Part shown: positions 51,101-59,746 of the stretch, piece by piece
Layout of the letters: each line of letters starts with the position of its first letter
Numbering within the stretch: the stretch's first letter is position 1
DNA from: Thraustochytrium sp. TN22
Lineage: Eukaryota > Sar > Bigyra > Thraustochytrida > Thraustochytriidae
Reading direction: 5' to 3'
Assembly (NCBI GenBank): GCA_013306675.1
Contig: JABLUY010000033.1
Span: forward strand, 1-64,000
Length of the DNA stretch: 64,000 nucleotides
Program-made: the position numbers and the translations under genes
Notes under the pieces: generated by a model
Seen by the model: only the letters and a program-made list of their open reading frames with translations
The model's database searches: none
What the model was told of the DNA's origin: nothing

Positions 51101-51388
51101 CGCGCCACCATAGCGCGGCCGCGCGCGCGTGCGCGAGCCGCCGGACCTCGTGGCTGCGGGCGCCCTTCCGCCGCCGGCCGCGGCGGGGTCTGGGCTCGCC
51201 GCGGCCGCGCTGGTGGCCGTGGCGGCGTTGGCAACATTCTCGTCGTGCGGTTCCGCGGTCGCCTCCTCCTCAAAGGCGCTCACGAGGGCCCGCGCCACGC
51301 CGTCGAAGTCCTCGTCATCCAGGCTGCCTGCCGCGGCCTCCACGGCCTCGTCGGCAGCCTTGCGCTTGGCGTCGCGCTGCGAGAGCAT
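30659..51388 (-). CDS. UBR4: Giant UBR4/BIG/PUSHOVER-type E3 ubiquitin ligase
   Basis: N-degron pathway and protein quality-control E3; relatives (human UBR4, Arabidopsis BIG) are about 5100-5200 residues. Start chosen at MLSQRDAKRK, giving 6909 residues in one exon; the upstream 489 open codons are low complexity. Order: helical repeats; a UBR box from Cys1978 (CTFSTSGEN, WYHCLTCDLVEDKGCC, CARTCHRGH, FFCDCGAGKGC); a beta-propeller-like stretch; a ZZ zinc finger from Cys3530 (YRCDSCGTVP, FECQDCEDFDLCRTCY, HRM), as in plant BIG; the BIG/UBR4 zinc segment from Cys4507 (CPRCNRVVTNKNGVCSCGE, FQCRQCRRIN, CVDCGYC); and the C-terminal catalytic hemi-RING from Cys6373/Cys6376 (VPCVICKEGF, GVYIF) followed by HYSCHVEAVR and RTNGLLPL, as in UBR4. 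Extra length comes from acidic runs (46080-46640), Asp-Ala (49579-49620) and Gln runs (33085-33140). Ligand and catalytic Cys residues are present. Confidence 0.93.
46080..46640. repeat. Acidic GAC/GAA/GAG triplet tracts within the giant E3 gene
   Basis: Runs of gtc/ctc/ttc triplets (coding strand GAC, GAG, GAA) give an almost uninterrupted Asp/Glu region of the E3, downstream of (N-terminal to) its UBR box. The opposite strand reads as a long hydrophobic Val/Leu/Ile frame, which is an artefact of this composition. Confidence 0.85.
49579..49620. repeat. CATCCG hexamer repeat within the giant E3 gene
   Basis: Seven exact copies of catccg, coding an alternating Asp-Ala tract in the N-terminal part of the E3. 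In frame and probably length-variable. Confidence 0.9.
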
Positions 51389-51899
51389 CCTTGCGATCGC
51401 GACGCGCGGCGCGGTCTGTCGCAGCCGCCTGCGCCGCCTTGACCGCCTCGGCCGCGTGCCGCGCGGGCTGCTGCCTCGCTCGCTCGCCGCGTGCGCCTTG
51501 CCACTCTGCGGCCCGGCGGCTTCGCCGCCCCGTCCGCTCGCTCGCTCTCGCGCGGCTCCCTCTCCCCCTCCTCCTCCTCCTCCTCCTCCTGCTCCTCGAG
51601 GTCGCCGCGCTCGCTCGCGCTCCTGGCTCCGGGATGCGGCCCTTGCCGCCCCTCGCTCTCCCGCTCGCTCGGCGCGCCGCCACGGGGCGCCGGGCCGGGC
51701 CGGGCCGAGCCGACCGCGCGGGCAGGCCGAGCCGCCCGCCGCCGCGCCGAGCCGCGCGCGCCAGGTCTGCGCGCGCCGCCGCCGGGCTCCGCGCGGGGAG
51801 GGAGGCCGCCAAGAATTTTGAAAGATAGGCCGCTTCGGCCGCCCCGCTCGCTTGGGGCGCTTTCCCGCCTCGACCTCGACGCCGAGCTGCACTACGGCA

Positions 51900-51940
<41 letters not shown>

Positions 51941-51985
51941 GCCGCGCGGGCAGGCAGGCAGGCAGCAGCTGGCAGGCGCGCGGCG
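51389..51985. promoter_or_regulatory. Divergent promoter region between the giant E3 and a small TM protein gene
   Basis: 597 bases between the two ATGs. It holds CTCC/CTCG-rich stretches (51480-51600), gccgggccgg runs (51690-51720), and a CGT microsatellite (51901-51931) 55 bases before the small gene. No TATA box is visible. Promoter function is inferred from arrangement. Confidence 0.5.
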
Positions 51986-52540
51986 ATGGCGCCGCGGCTG
52001 CGAGACCCGGCGATCGTGCGCGAGCTGCGCCAGGGCAAGCTCAGCCCGCAGGGCACGCCGCAGGCGCTGGACGATGGCGGCGCGGGCGCGGGCGCGCACC
52101 AGGGCTCGCGGCTGACGCCCGTGAGCCGCGCCGGCGGCCGCATGGGCGCCTTTGTGTCGCAGGAGCCCAACGCCGCGCGCGGCGGCTTCGTGCAGCAAAT
52201 TAGCCCCGGCGGCCGCCTTGCGCGCGCCTTCAACGTGGCTATTTGGGTGGCTGCCGCCGCCGCAGGCGCCTCCGTGGCGCTCCTCAGCCAGCCGGAGCAC
52301 AAGGACATTGGCACCGACAACTGCTTCTCGCAGCTGCACCGCTGGGCCATCATCAAGCGCGACAGCTTCTTTGGCGTCGAGACGCCCAAGGAGGTCCTTG
52401 CGACACCTTCGGCGCGCCAGGATGTGCTCGGCGTCGCCACCTCCACCTCGGACCGCTCCTACTCGCAGCTGGACCGTGAGCACGAGATCGCGCGTCTCCG
52501 CCACCTCCTTGGCCGCGACAGTGAGGAGCGCAGCGCCTGA
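51986..52540 (+). CDS. Small single-TM protein of unknown function
   Basis: Not recognised. 184 residues from MAPRLRDPAIVRELRQG. The N-terminal half is Gly/Arg/Ala-rich and basic, then one hydrophobic segment (AFNVAIWVAAAAAGASVALL, residues about 80-99) is followed by HKDIGTDNCFSQLHRWAIIKRDSFFGVETP and a charged helical tail (LDREHEIARLRHLL). The conserved-looking core just after the TM suggests a membrane protein with a short soluble domain; mitochondrial inner membrane is possible but unsupported by a clear presequence. Codons are strongly G/C-ended and the frame is clean, which supports a real gene. It is divergent from the giant E3. Confidence 0.72.
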   Translation: MAPRLRDPAIVRELRQGKLSPQGTPQALDDGGAGAGAHQGSRLTPVSRAGGRMGAFVSQEPNAARGGFVQQISPGGRLARAFNVAIWVAAAAAGASVALLSQPEHKDIGTDNCFSQLHRWAIIKRDSFFGVETPKEVLATPSARQDVLGVATSTSDRSYSQLDREHEIARLRHLLGRDSEERSA

Positions 52541-53390
52541 GGGAGAAGCGCGAAGTCTGGGGCACGAGGAACGCCGGACAATAGCGTGGCACGCGTTCGC
52601 CGACGCGCGCCACGCGTTGGTCGATGCGCGCCACGGAATCAAGAGACGGACTCGTGGCGCGCGACGTGAACAAGACGAATGCGCGGCGAAAGGGTGGCTC
52701 ACGCGTGCGTAGAGGCGCGAAACACGCTCGAAAGCGCGGCGAATGTGTGGCACGGGAGCCGAGGTGCGGCACACGACCACGAGCGAGCGGGCGAGCGAGC
52801 GAGCGAACGCCTGGCACGTTGGCGACGCAAGCTGCCAAAGCGCGGCGCAGAGCATGCATGTGCGAACTCCCAGTCAAGTCTTCCCTCTTGCACCGTGACG
52901 TAGCGTCGCGGCTAGGCTGCGCATGTACGGCTGGGCAGCTTCGGAAAGCCACCACGGAAGTAGCAGTAGCAATAGTAAGCTGGCGGAGGTGCCCGTTTCG
53001 AGTCGAACGAAGCAAGAGAGGTCATGCTGTTCTTTTCATGCTGGTAGCCCGAACCATGAGACAGACTGCCGCCTGACACCTCTTGAACGTGCCTCTCGAC
53101 GCCTCCGGCATCCCTCCGCTGCCTACCGCTCCACGCGGGCGCATTCTGCGTCCATGCGCCCCGCCGGCTTGTGAGTAGCACAGTGGTTGCTTTTTCGAGG
53201 CTGCCACAGCAGAGACGCGGCGCTACGTGCAAGAGGGACGAATCTGACTGACTGCCACTTCGTACGTGGATGCGCCAACTACGCCGCGTTTTGGCCTGTG
53301 CGCGTCGCTCGCGTGCCGGGCCTGTGCTCAGCCTGTGACTGCTGGATCGATCCAACTTGAAGGAGAGAAAGATAGAGTCATGTTGTTGAT
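52541..53390. other. Spacer with recurring GTGGCAC/GCGCCACG words
   Basis: No gene recognised. Between about 52580 and 52830, short words of the type gtggcac, gcgccacg and ggtggctcacgcg recur at least eight times in both orientations, upstream of nothing on the plus strand and just beyond the small TM gene. A gagcgagcgggcgagcgagc run lies near 52788-52808. The right end is the 3' flank of the calpain gene. Confidence 0.4.
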
Positions 53391-55700
53391 TTATTTACGC
53401 TGCGCACGACGAGCAGCCCGCTTTGCCCGCCATTGGCGCACCGTCGCGCGCACCGACTGGCATGCTTGGGAGGCAGCATAGCGTGCAGCGTCTCCCAGGC
53501 TGACATAGTAATACTCACTGTCAGCGTCCGTCGTGAACCCACCCGAACACGTCTCTCTGCCAGGCTCCACGGCATGGATAGGAAGGAAATCGGACCAGGA
53601 GCTGACAGACACAGGGAACGTGAATGCAATAGACTGTGCGGCGAACGGCTGGAAGGGCTCCAGCAGGATGTATGCGTCGCAACCTGGACTGAGAACGATC
53701 TCCGCCGTGTATGTGCTATCCTTCGACACACCTTTGATGGTCTCTGCTGTTCGAACGACCCGAAGATTTTGCAGGCTGAGGGTCACCGTCTTGCGGAGTG
53801 CGCAAGAGCCCGCGTTGTGGACGAAAACCCATTCCAAGCAACCCTGAGAGTAGCTGTACACATGGATACTGCCGGCTTGCTCCGCTCCTTGCTTAAAAGC
53901 AGCAGACTTGCAGGCTTCCACGAGGAGGCTGCTCGCGCTGCGCCACTGATCAGGGGGCGGCTCGCTTTGAAAAGCCCTGGAGTGCACCTCTTCTAGCAAT
54001 ACTTTGCCAGGCCCGTTGGCACTCAGCGTAATGGTCGGGGCGTCGGCGCCTTGGCGAAGCTCCGGCGCGTTGATGAAAACGAGATACTCGCCCTCTCGAA
54101 GCTGGATGTCGCGAATGTAGACGTCAAGCCCACGCATGAGCGAGCTATCCACTAGAACGGGCCTTTCACACACGCGCAGAAGCTGCACTGCGAGTGCGAG
54201 GTCGTCCTTCTGACGGGCACCGCTTCCCTGCAGAAACTCTGGGTTGAACTTGTGCGCGCCAATCGTGTACAGTCCATCTGTTTTGACACGCAGACGAAAG
54301 GTCGTTTGCTGCCAGGACAGTTCGGTGGTGCCACTGCCCTTCTCGCCGCCCTGTGGGGGGAGGGTAGACGTGCAGAGTGACACAGGCACCGAGTGCACAC
54401 GAAAGTGGCCTGCACGGACGTAGCAGACGAGGATCGAGTCGAACACCCTGGTGAAGTCTTGAATGTCCATGAAGAATACGCCATCGTCCTCCGCGGTCCA
54501 GCCGACCTCGGCTCGCGCCTCGTCCGTCCAGAACTCCGATGCGTCGCTCCAGTCGCCTCGCCAATCGACCCTGCCCCATGGGTTGCGAATACGAACCAGA
54601 TGCACAGTCTTGCCGGTCGCGCTAGTGACTGGGTGCACGCCGAGAACAGCGTAGCCATGGTTGTCCGCAAGCCCGAGGTCGCCCGTCACCCCACCACTCG
54701 GATCCTCGCTGATGGAAGCTTGCACGGCGAAGTTGTCGCGGTCTGCGTCCAAGACAGTGTCCATGTCCTCTGCCCGGGCCTTCATTGGGTGATGCACTGT
54801 GACGCATCCAGTAAGCACCTCCAGAAGGGTGTAACTGCAGCTTTCGCTGGCCCAAATCTCAGCGTAGCTACCTCGCGCCTTCGCCCAGGCCTTCTCGACG
54901 AGGCACGCCCAAACGCCGCCTCGCCCGGGCCTTGCGAATGCGAACCTAGAGCGAGCCCCATCGTAAGGCGCGTAGTCATCAATCCAGATAGTCTGCCATG
55001 CACCATGCAGACAGAAGCGAACACCGACACGGCCTTCGGAGAGGCCGCTGGTCACGAAGAGCTGGCGAACCCACTCGGGATACCTGGCGAGGCAGCTCAG
55101 GGAACTGATCAGGTAGCAGTCGCCTAAGGCGCCCTGCATCGCATCATGCGGGCTGATCGCGTTGTCTGGGCCAAAGAGCTCCTGCTCAGCCAGCAGGCGG
55201 CACCAGGTAAAGGTCTCCCAGCCTCTTCCGGCGAGCGTGGGCGAAGAGAAGTCCTTGCATAGGCTCGCCCGCCCAGGCGGGAAGTCCTGGTCCACGAATA
55301 ACTCTTTCTGCCGCAGCTTGGATTGCAGTGGCTGCTGTGGCCCACGGCCCGAGCAAGTCTTGAGCTTAGCGGCCGCGACCTTTTCGAACTGGCGCGTGAC
55401 ACTGGCAGGGTATGCACCCGGCACGACCGTGGGCGTCTGCTCATTATAATCGGACGCGTGCCTTCGTTCAGGCGCGGGCTGCTGGACAGGCTTGTGCAGC
55501 GTGGTCGGCCGGGCAGGCACGGGTGGCGGCGTGACCTGGCCAGGTACGGGTGACCGCCGCGGTGCACGAACCTGCACCCCACGCCCCTTGCCTAGCGAGG
55601 GATCACATCTGAGCGCGACACGCTCTGCCGTATTGCCACGGGTCTCCGCCTTGGTGCGCTCTTCGATGTTTTGCGCCAGTTGGCGTACCCTTCCCTCCAT
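53391..55700 (-). CDS. Calpain-type cysteine protease with proline-rich N terminus
   Basis: Intracellular, usually Ca2+-regulated protease. 769 residues from MEGRVRQLAQN; an upstream in-frame ATG at 55841 exists, but the chosen one aligns with the start of the companion at 56670. Residues 1-30 carry the IEERTKAETRGNTAERV motif and residues about 50-95 TPPPVPARP-type SH3-ligand runs. The CysPc core follows with GALGDCYLISSLS (Cys195), DNHGYAVLGVH (His348) and RIRNPWG (Asn373); the spacings of 153 and 25 fit calpains. LFVDQDFPP and WIDDYAPYD are also typical. Then one or two beta-sandwich (C2-like/domain III) modules reach about residue 640, with no EF-hands. The C terminus AASQACQSVRATVRQWRAKR is basic and also shared with the companion. 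Many codons end in A/T. It is catalytically complete as far as can be seen; substrates are unknown. Confidence 0.88.
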   Translation of the reverse strand: MEGRVRQLAQNIEERTKAETRGNTAERVALRCDPSLGKGRGVQVRAPRRSPVPGQVTPPPVPARPTTLHKPVQQPAPERRHASDYNEQTPTVVPGAYPASVTRQFEKVAAAKLKTCSGRGPQQPLQSKLRQKELFVDQDFPPGRASLCKDFSSPTLAGRGWETFTWCRLLAEQELFGPDNAISPHDAMQGALGDCYLISSLSCLARYPEWVRQLFVTSGLSEGRVGVRFCLHGAWQTIWIDDYAPYDGARSRFAFARPGRGGVWACLVEKAWAKARGSYAEIWASESCSYTLLEVLTGCVTVHHPMKARAEDMDTVLDADRDNFAVQASISEDPSGGVTGDLGLADNHGYAVLGVHPVTSATGKTVHLVRIRNPWGRVDWRGDWSDASEFWTDEARAEVGWTAEDDGVFFMDIQDFTRVFDSILVCYVRAGHFRVHSVPVSLCTSTLPPQGGEKGSGTTELSWQQTTFRLRVKTDGLYTIGAHKFNPEFLQGSGARQKDDLALAVQLLRVCERPVLVDSSLMRGLDVYIRDIQLREGEYLVFINAPELRQGADAPTITLSANGPGKVLLEEVHSRAFQSEPPPDQWRSASSLLVEACKSAAFKQGAEQAGSIHVYSYSQGCLEWVFVHNAGSCALRKTVTLSLQNLRVVRTAETIKGVSKDSTYTAEIVLSPGCDAYILLEPFQPFAAQSIAFTFPVSVSSWSDFLPIHAVEPGRETCSGGFTTDADSEYYYVSLGDAARYAASQACQSVRATVRQWRAKRAARRAQRK

Positions 55701-56669
55701 TGTGCTCCGAGTCCGAGTCTTGCGTGCCGCAGAAAACTCCAAGCCCCTCCCAGGTTGCCGACGCGCGCTGCTCGCTGCTTCGCTCTGCTGCTGGAGAGAT
55801 ACGAGTTTGCAGCCCTCGCCAGCGCGGCTCAAGGATGGCATCGGGACTGCATGCCGCCGGACTCGTCTGCGGTTCTTCTGTGGTTCGGATCTTGGATCTC
55901 GTCCAGCGAGACGGCGGGTTCAGTTGGGGTTGGGCCACCTGGGCGAGAGCCGGCTACTCGCGAAAGCCAGCCCCAGCCGCGCAGCGAAGCTTGCCTTCAC
56001 GGTGGCACCGCGTACGCCGCGCAAATATGCGCTCGACAGGACAGACAGGTGGTTCGCCGAGATGCCAAAGGAACTAAGAGAAGCCACAGCTTTCACAAGT
56101 CACGTGGCTCAGTGCCAATCGCTGCCAGCGGTAGCATGTGACCACGACACTGACGACAGTGCCGCCTACTTTTACCTCGTAAGTTACTTGGACGTGCCTC
56201 TTGCCCCTCTTGCCGCCTTCAGCGTCCTACCGACCGTTCTGCATACGTGCGCCGCCGGATACTGGTATGCGGTATCTGTGGTACGTATCCCGCACGATTC
56301 GGACGCGGCGCGTGCGATGCCTGCCGTGCGGTTCGAGGGGCGCGGCGCCTGCTCAGGCTGACGGGTAGCCTTGCGTCTCGTGAGACCATCTTCGCGGCGT
56401 GGCGCCGCGCGCTTCGGCCGGACGGCACCGCGTGCTCCATCTGCTGGCTCTTTAGCGGGCGGTCTCGCCAGACTCTTGAAGATCGGAGATCTGACCCGCG
56501 GGAGAACCGCACTCGCTGGCCGGCCGAGCCGTGGCCGCGCTGGCGGGCGAGGGCTGCAAATCTGCATCGTTGAACGGGGAGGAGCGAGCAGCAGCAGAGC
56601 AGCAGGCGAAGCCTGCAGCGTCGCGACGCAGCGAGCAGCGCATGCCGTTATCTTGAGAGAAAGAGCACC
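55701..56669. promoter_or_regulatory. Divergent promoter region of the calpain pair
   Basis: 969 bases between the two ATGs with no gene recognised inside. Composition is mixed, with no long repeats. Because the two flanking proteins share terminal modules and are divergently transcribed, the interval probably arose with an inverted duplication and may co-regulate both. No specific site could be identified. Confidence 0.45.
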
Positions 56670-57353
56670 ATGAAGCAGGGCTTGGTGCACCAAAGGAGGC
56701 AGGCCATCGAAGAGCGCACAAAGGCGCAGAACCGCGGCGATGCGGCAGCGCGTGTCACGCGCAAGTATGCCCCTTCGCAAGGCGTGGGACGTGAGGAACA
56801 GGAGGAAGACTCGAAGGAGGAAGATCGCGCGATGTGGCGGCCCTCCGTACCTAGCCAGACCTACGTTCCACCACCCGTGCCTGCTCGTTCGACCAAGCCG
56901 CGCAAGCATACCCCGCCGCCCGTGCCAATGCGGACGGTCACGCCACCCGAGGCTGGGCGGAGAGCCAGGACACCCGAACCCGCGCACACAGCCACACTTC
57001 CCGAGCCTGGAGCGCCACCAGTGGAGGACCCTGAATTCCTCTATCATTGCAAGCTGGACCTGAGAGATGATTCGCACGTACATGTGCAACTGCAGCAAAC
57101 CATAGTCAAGGTGCACCAAGTGGCGCTGGAGAACGTTGAGCAGCATTCCGCACCAGAATCGACTCGGTCCGTGCTGGAAGATGCCGCGCTCCAAATCGCC
57201 ACTCAGATTATTCAGTCAACAGTGGGAGACATTGCGGTGCAAGTCGCGTTGCAGCTTGCGCTCCAAGCCGCATCGCAAGTGTATAAATGGTATCGCACGG
57301 CGAAGCGCCGACGCGTGGAAAGGCGAGCTGCACGCCGCGACGAAGTGCGCTAG
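56670..57353 (+). CDS. Calpain companion: both calpain termini without the protease core
   Basis: 227 residues from MKQGLVHQRRQ. Residues 13-30 (IEERTKAQNRGDAAARV) match residues 12-29 of the adjacent calpain (IEERTKAETRGNTAERV). PPPVPARS and TPPPVPMR runs follow, as in the calpain. Residues 125-190 form a separate helical segment (VHVQLQQTIVKVHQVALENV, EDAALQIATQIIQS). The C terminus AASQVYKWYRTAKRRRVERRAARR matches the calpain ending AASQ...VRQWRAKRAARRAQR. The Cys, His and Asn catalytic segments are wholly absent. It may be an adaptor, inhibitor or decoy that docks the same partner (SH3 or membrane) as the calpain; this is inference. No known family recognised. Codon use is like the calpain's. 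Confidence 0.78.
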   Translation: MKQGLVHQRRQAIEERTKAQNRGDAAARVTRKYAPSQGVGREEQEEDSKEEDRAMWRPSVPSQTYVPPPVPARSTKPRKHTPPPVPMRTVTPPEAGRRARTPEPAHTATLPEPGAPPVEDPEFLYHCKLDLRDDSHVHVQLQQTIVKVHQVALENVEQHSAPESTRSVLEDAALQIATQIIQSTVGDIAVQVALQLALQAASQVYKWYRTAKRRRVERRAARRDEVR

Positions 57354-57399
57354 GCCTCCTCCACATGTTATTCAGTCAAGTTCGATCATGAAGCAAAAC

Positions 57400-58980
57400 T
57401 CAGAGCTCGTCCATGGTGATGTCGAAGGAGTCGTCGGACTCGAAGCCTTCGTCGTCCTCGTCGTCGGCGGCCTTGTTCTTGGGGGCGCGGGGCGGGGTGG
57501 CCGCAGAGGCGGCGGCGTCGTCGTCCTCGTCGTCGTCCTCGTCGTCGTCGCCGCCGCCGCGCTGCTTCTTCTTGGACTTCTTGCCCTTGCCGCCCTTGGA
57601 GGCCTGCTTCTGGAGGTACTTCCAGAGCTCCTTGCGGGCATCGCCAGCGGCGCACATGCGCTTGACGCGCGGGTCCTTGATGGGGTTGCCGTCGAGCTTG
57701 AGGACCTTGATCTTCTTGAGCTGGGAGAGATCGGGCGGGATCTCGGTGAAGTTGTTGTTCTCGGCCATGAGCTCGGTGAGACCGGTGAGCTGCGCGACCT
57801 CCTCGGGCAGCTCCTCGATCTGGTTATGGGATACGATGAGGTCGTGCAGGCGCGAGAGGGCGTCGAAGTCCAGGTCGAGCTTGGTGAGCTTGTTCTGCGA
57901 GAGGTTGAGGATGGTGAGCGCCTGCATGCCGCGCAGCGGGGCGAGGTCAGAGATTTGGTTTCCGGAGGCGTCGAGAACCTCGAGCGAGGCACACTTGCTG
58001 AGCGTGGAAGGAAGGACCTGAAGCTGGTTGCGCGCAACCTCAAGCACCTTGAGCTGGCGAAGCTTGCCGATCTCGTCGGGCAGCACGGTGAGCGCGTTAT
58101 CACTGAGGATGAGCGTCTGAAGCTTGCGCATGCGCGCGAGCATGGAGCCGTCCAGAGACGTCAGGACACCGGGCGCAAGGCGCATGGCGAGGCGGTTGAT
58201 GGTGCGCAGGTACCAGAGCGCTGGGTCGACTCCGCCGGCGAGGCCCGGAGTGCCCTCGGGCTCATCGCGCACGACGCTGATCTCGTGCACGGCCTGGAGC
58301 TTCTCGACGGACTCGACGACCTTGGCGACCTCGGGCCAGACAGGCGCGGGACCCGGCGCGCCGTCATCCTCCGTCTCGTCCGCCTCGTCCTCGTCCTTGC
58401 CATCGTCGGCCTTACGCTGGCCGCGGCGCTCCTGCTCCTGGAGGAGCTTCTTCTTGAGCTTGCTGCGCTCACGCGAGGTGAGGCCGTCGCTGATGACGTT
58501 GCCGTCCTCGTCCTCGATGACCTCGTCCTCGGACTCGTGGAGCCACTCGTCAAAGAGCTTGGTGACCTCGGTCTTGCCGCGCTCCTTGGCATGGTCCTGC
58601 GCCGTCTTGCCATCGTCGTCCTTCATGGTGAGCTTGGCGTCCTTGAGCAGCAGGCTGTACACGCACTCGGCGCGGCCAGCGGCGGCCGCCATCATGAGCG
58701 CCGTGCGGCCGTTGTCGTCGCGGATGTCGATCCAGCCCTTGCGGCGCAGCTCGCGGCGCCGCTCATAGTAGTCGAGCAGCGTGTCGAGCGACTTGACCTT
58801 GCCGTTCAGCGCCGCCAGCATGATGCTCGTCAGGCCGGCCTCGTTGCGCGTCTGCGCCTGCATGCCCGTGTTCACCAGGCCTGACCGCACCTCGCTCTGC
58901 TTCTCCGTCATGATGGCCTCCCAGAAGGCCGCCTTCTTCTGCTCGTACGTCATCTTGTCCTTCTTGTGAGCCTTGCCCAT
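57400..58980 (-). CDS. Ankyrin-repeat and leucine-rich-repeat protein
   Basis: Probable intracellular scaffold; no specific function recognised. 526 residues from MGKAHKKDKMTYEQK. Residues about 20-150 hold ankyrin repeats (NEAGLTSIMLAALNGKVKSL, DNGRTALMMAAAAGRAECVY, DDGKTAQDHAKERG). A charged coiled segment with Lys/Glu runs follows (about 165-215). Residues about 270-455 hold seven or so LRRs of the L-x-x-L-x-L-x-x-N-x-[IL] type (LQTLILSDNALTVLP, LKVLEVARNQLQVLP, LTILNLSQNKLTKLD, LHDLIVSHNQIEELP, IKVLKLDGNPI). The tail is Lys-rich and then Asp/Glu-rich, ending ESDDSFDITMDEL. Codons are strongly G/C-ended. It is convergent with the calpain companion, with under 50 bases between stops. Confidence 0.87.
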   Translation of the reverse strand: MGKAHKKDKMTYEQKKAAFWEAIMTEKQSEVRSGLVNTGMQAQTRNEAGLTSIMLAALNGKVKSLDTLLDYYERRRELRRKGWIDIRDDNGRTALMMAAAAGRAECVYSLLLKDAKLTMKDDDGKTAQDHAKERGKTEVTKLFDEWLHESEDEVIEDEDGNVISDGLTSRERSKLKKKLLQEQERRGQRKADDGKDEDEADETEDDGAPGPAPVWPEVAKVVESVEKLQAVHEISVVRDEPEGTPGLAGGVDPALWYLRTINRLAMRLAPGVLTSLDGSMLARMRKLQTLILSDNALTVLPDEIGKLRQLKVLEVARNQLQVLPSTLSKCASLEVLDASGNQISDLAPLRGMQALTILNLSQNKLTKLDLDFDALSRLHDLIVSHNQIEELPEEVAQLTGLTELMAENNNFTEIPPDLSQLKKIKVLKLDGNPIKDPRVKRMCAAGDARKELWKYLQKQASKGGKGKKSKKKQRGGGDDDEDDDEDDDAAASAATPPRAPKNKAADDEDDEGFESDDSFDITMDEL

Positions 58981-59746
58981 CTTGCCTGGGGGGTCGCGGG
59001 ACTACAGCGCCCGGCCCGCCGCCTCCTCCGCGCGCCGCCGCGCCGCGCCGCGCCACGCCGCGCCGCGCCGCGCCGCGCTCCGCCGCGCTGCGCTGCCGGC
59101 GACCCGAACAATCCTTTCTGCCAGTGCCTGCCTCCGGCCAATGCTGCCGCGGTGGCGGGCGCCAGCCGGGCCGCTCCATGTATCTGTGCACGACATCAAC
59201 GCCAGGGTCGGCGAGAGCCGAGGGCGGCGAGGCGGCGCCAAACCCGAGGCGAGGCGACGCGACGTGACGCGAGGCGAGGCGAGGCGATGCGAGGCGATGC
59301 GACGCGAGGCAAGGCGACGCAAGGCCGCACGACGCTACGTTCACTGCCAGATAGCATAAGGTCGCGAGTAAGCAGGATCCGAAAGGAGCTTTGGCGATCA
59401 ATCTATCATTTCATGGGAGGGGGGGAACAGGGGTGGGCGGTGCTCGCCGCGTCCTTCGAGCGAGGGTGCAGGATGGACGCGGGCCGTACCACGCTAGCTA
59501 GCTAGGGTTCAATGGGTTCATTAAGCATGCATACTGCATGCACGTATGCACGTAAGCATGCTTGCAAGCAAGCAAGCATGCGCTGTGTGCAGTGTAAAAG
59601 CGGCAGCGGCAGGGAAGCGAAAGCGACACGGACGCTCGACTCGTCGCGGTCATCATTCTTCTCGCTTGTAAGGGTATTCTCCTTGGCGCGCTGGCCATTT
59701 GATGTGTCCCTCTCCGAACCGCGCGGCGAGGCATTGTGAACATCCA
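58981..59746. other. Spacer with CGCCGC runs, GAGGC repeats and a GCATGC-rich hairpin
   Basis: No gene. The leader of the ankyrin-LRR gene has cgccgcgccg runs (59030-59095) and a CTGCCAGTG word at 59118-59126. gaggcgaggc/gatgcgaggc repeats fill 59240-59330. A CTAG repeat lies at 59492-59504, then at 59524-59583 a cluster of GCATGC words including aagcatgcttgcaagcaagcaagcatg, able to fold on itself. Confidence 0.55.
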
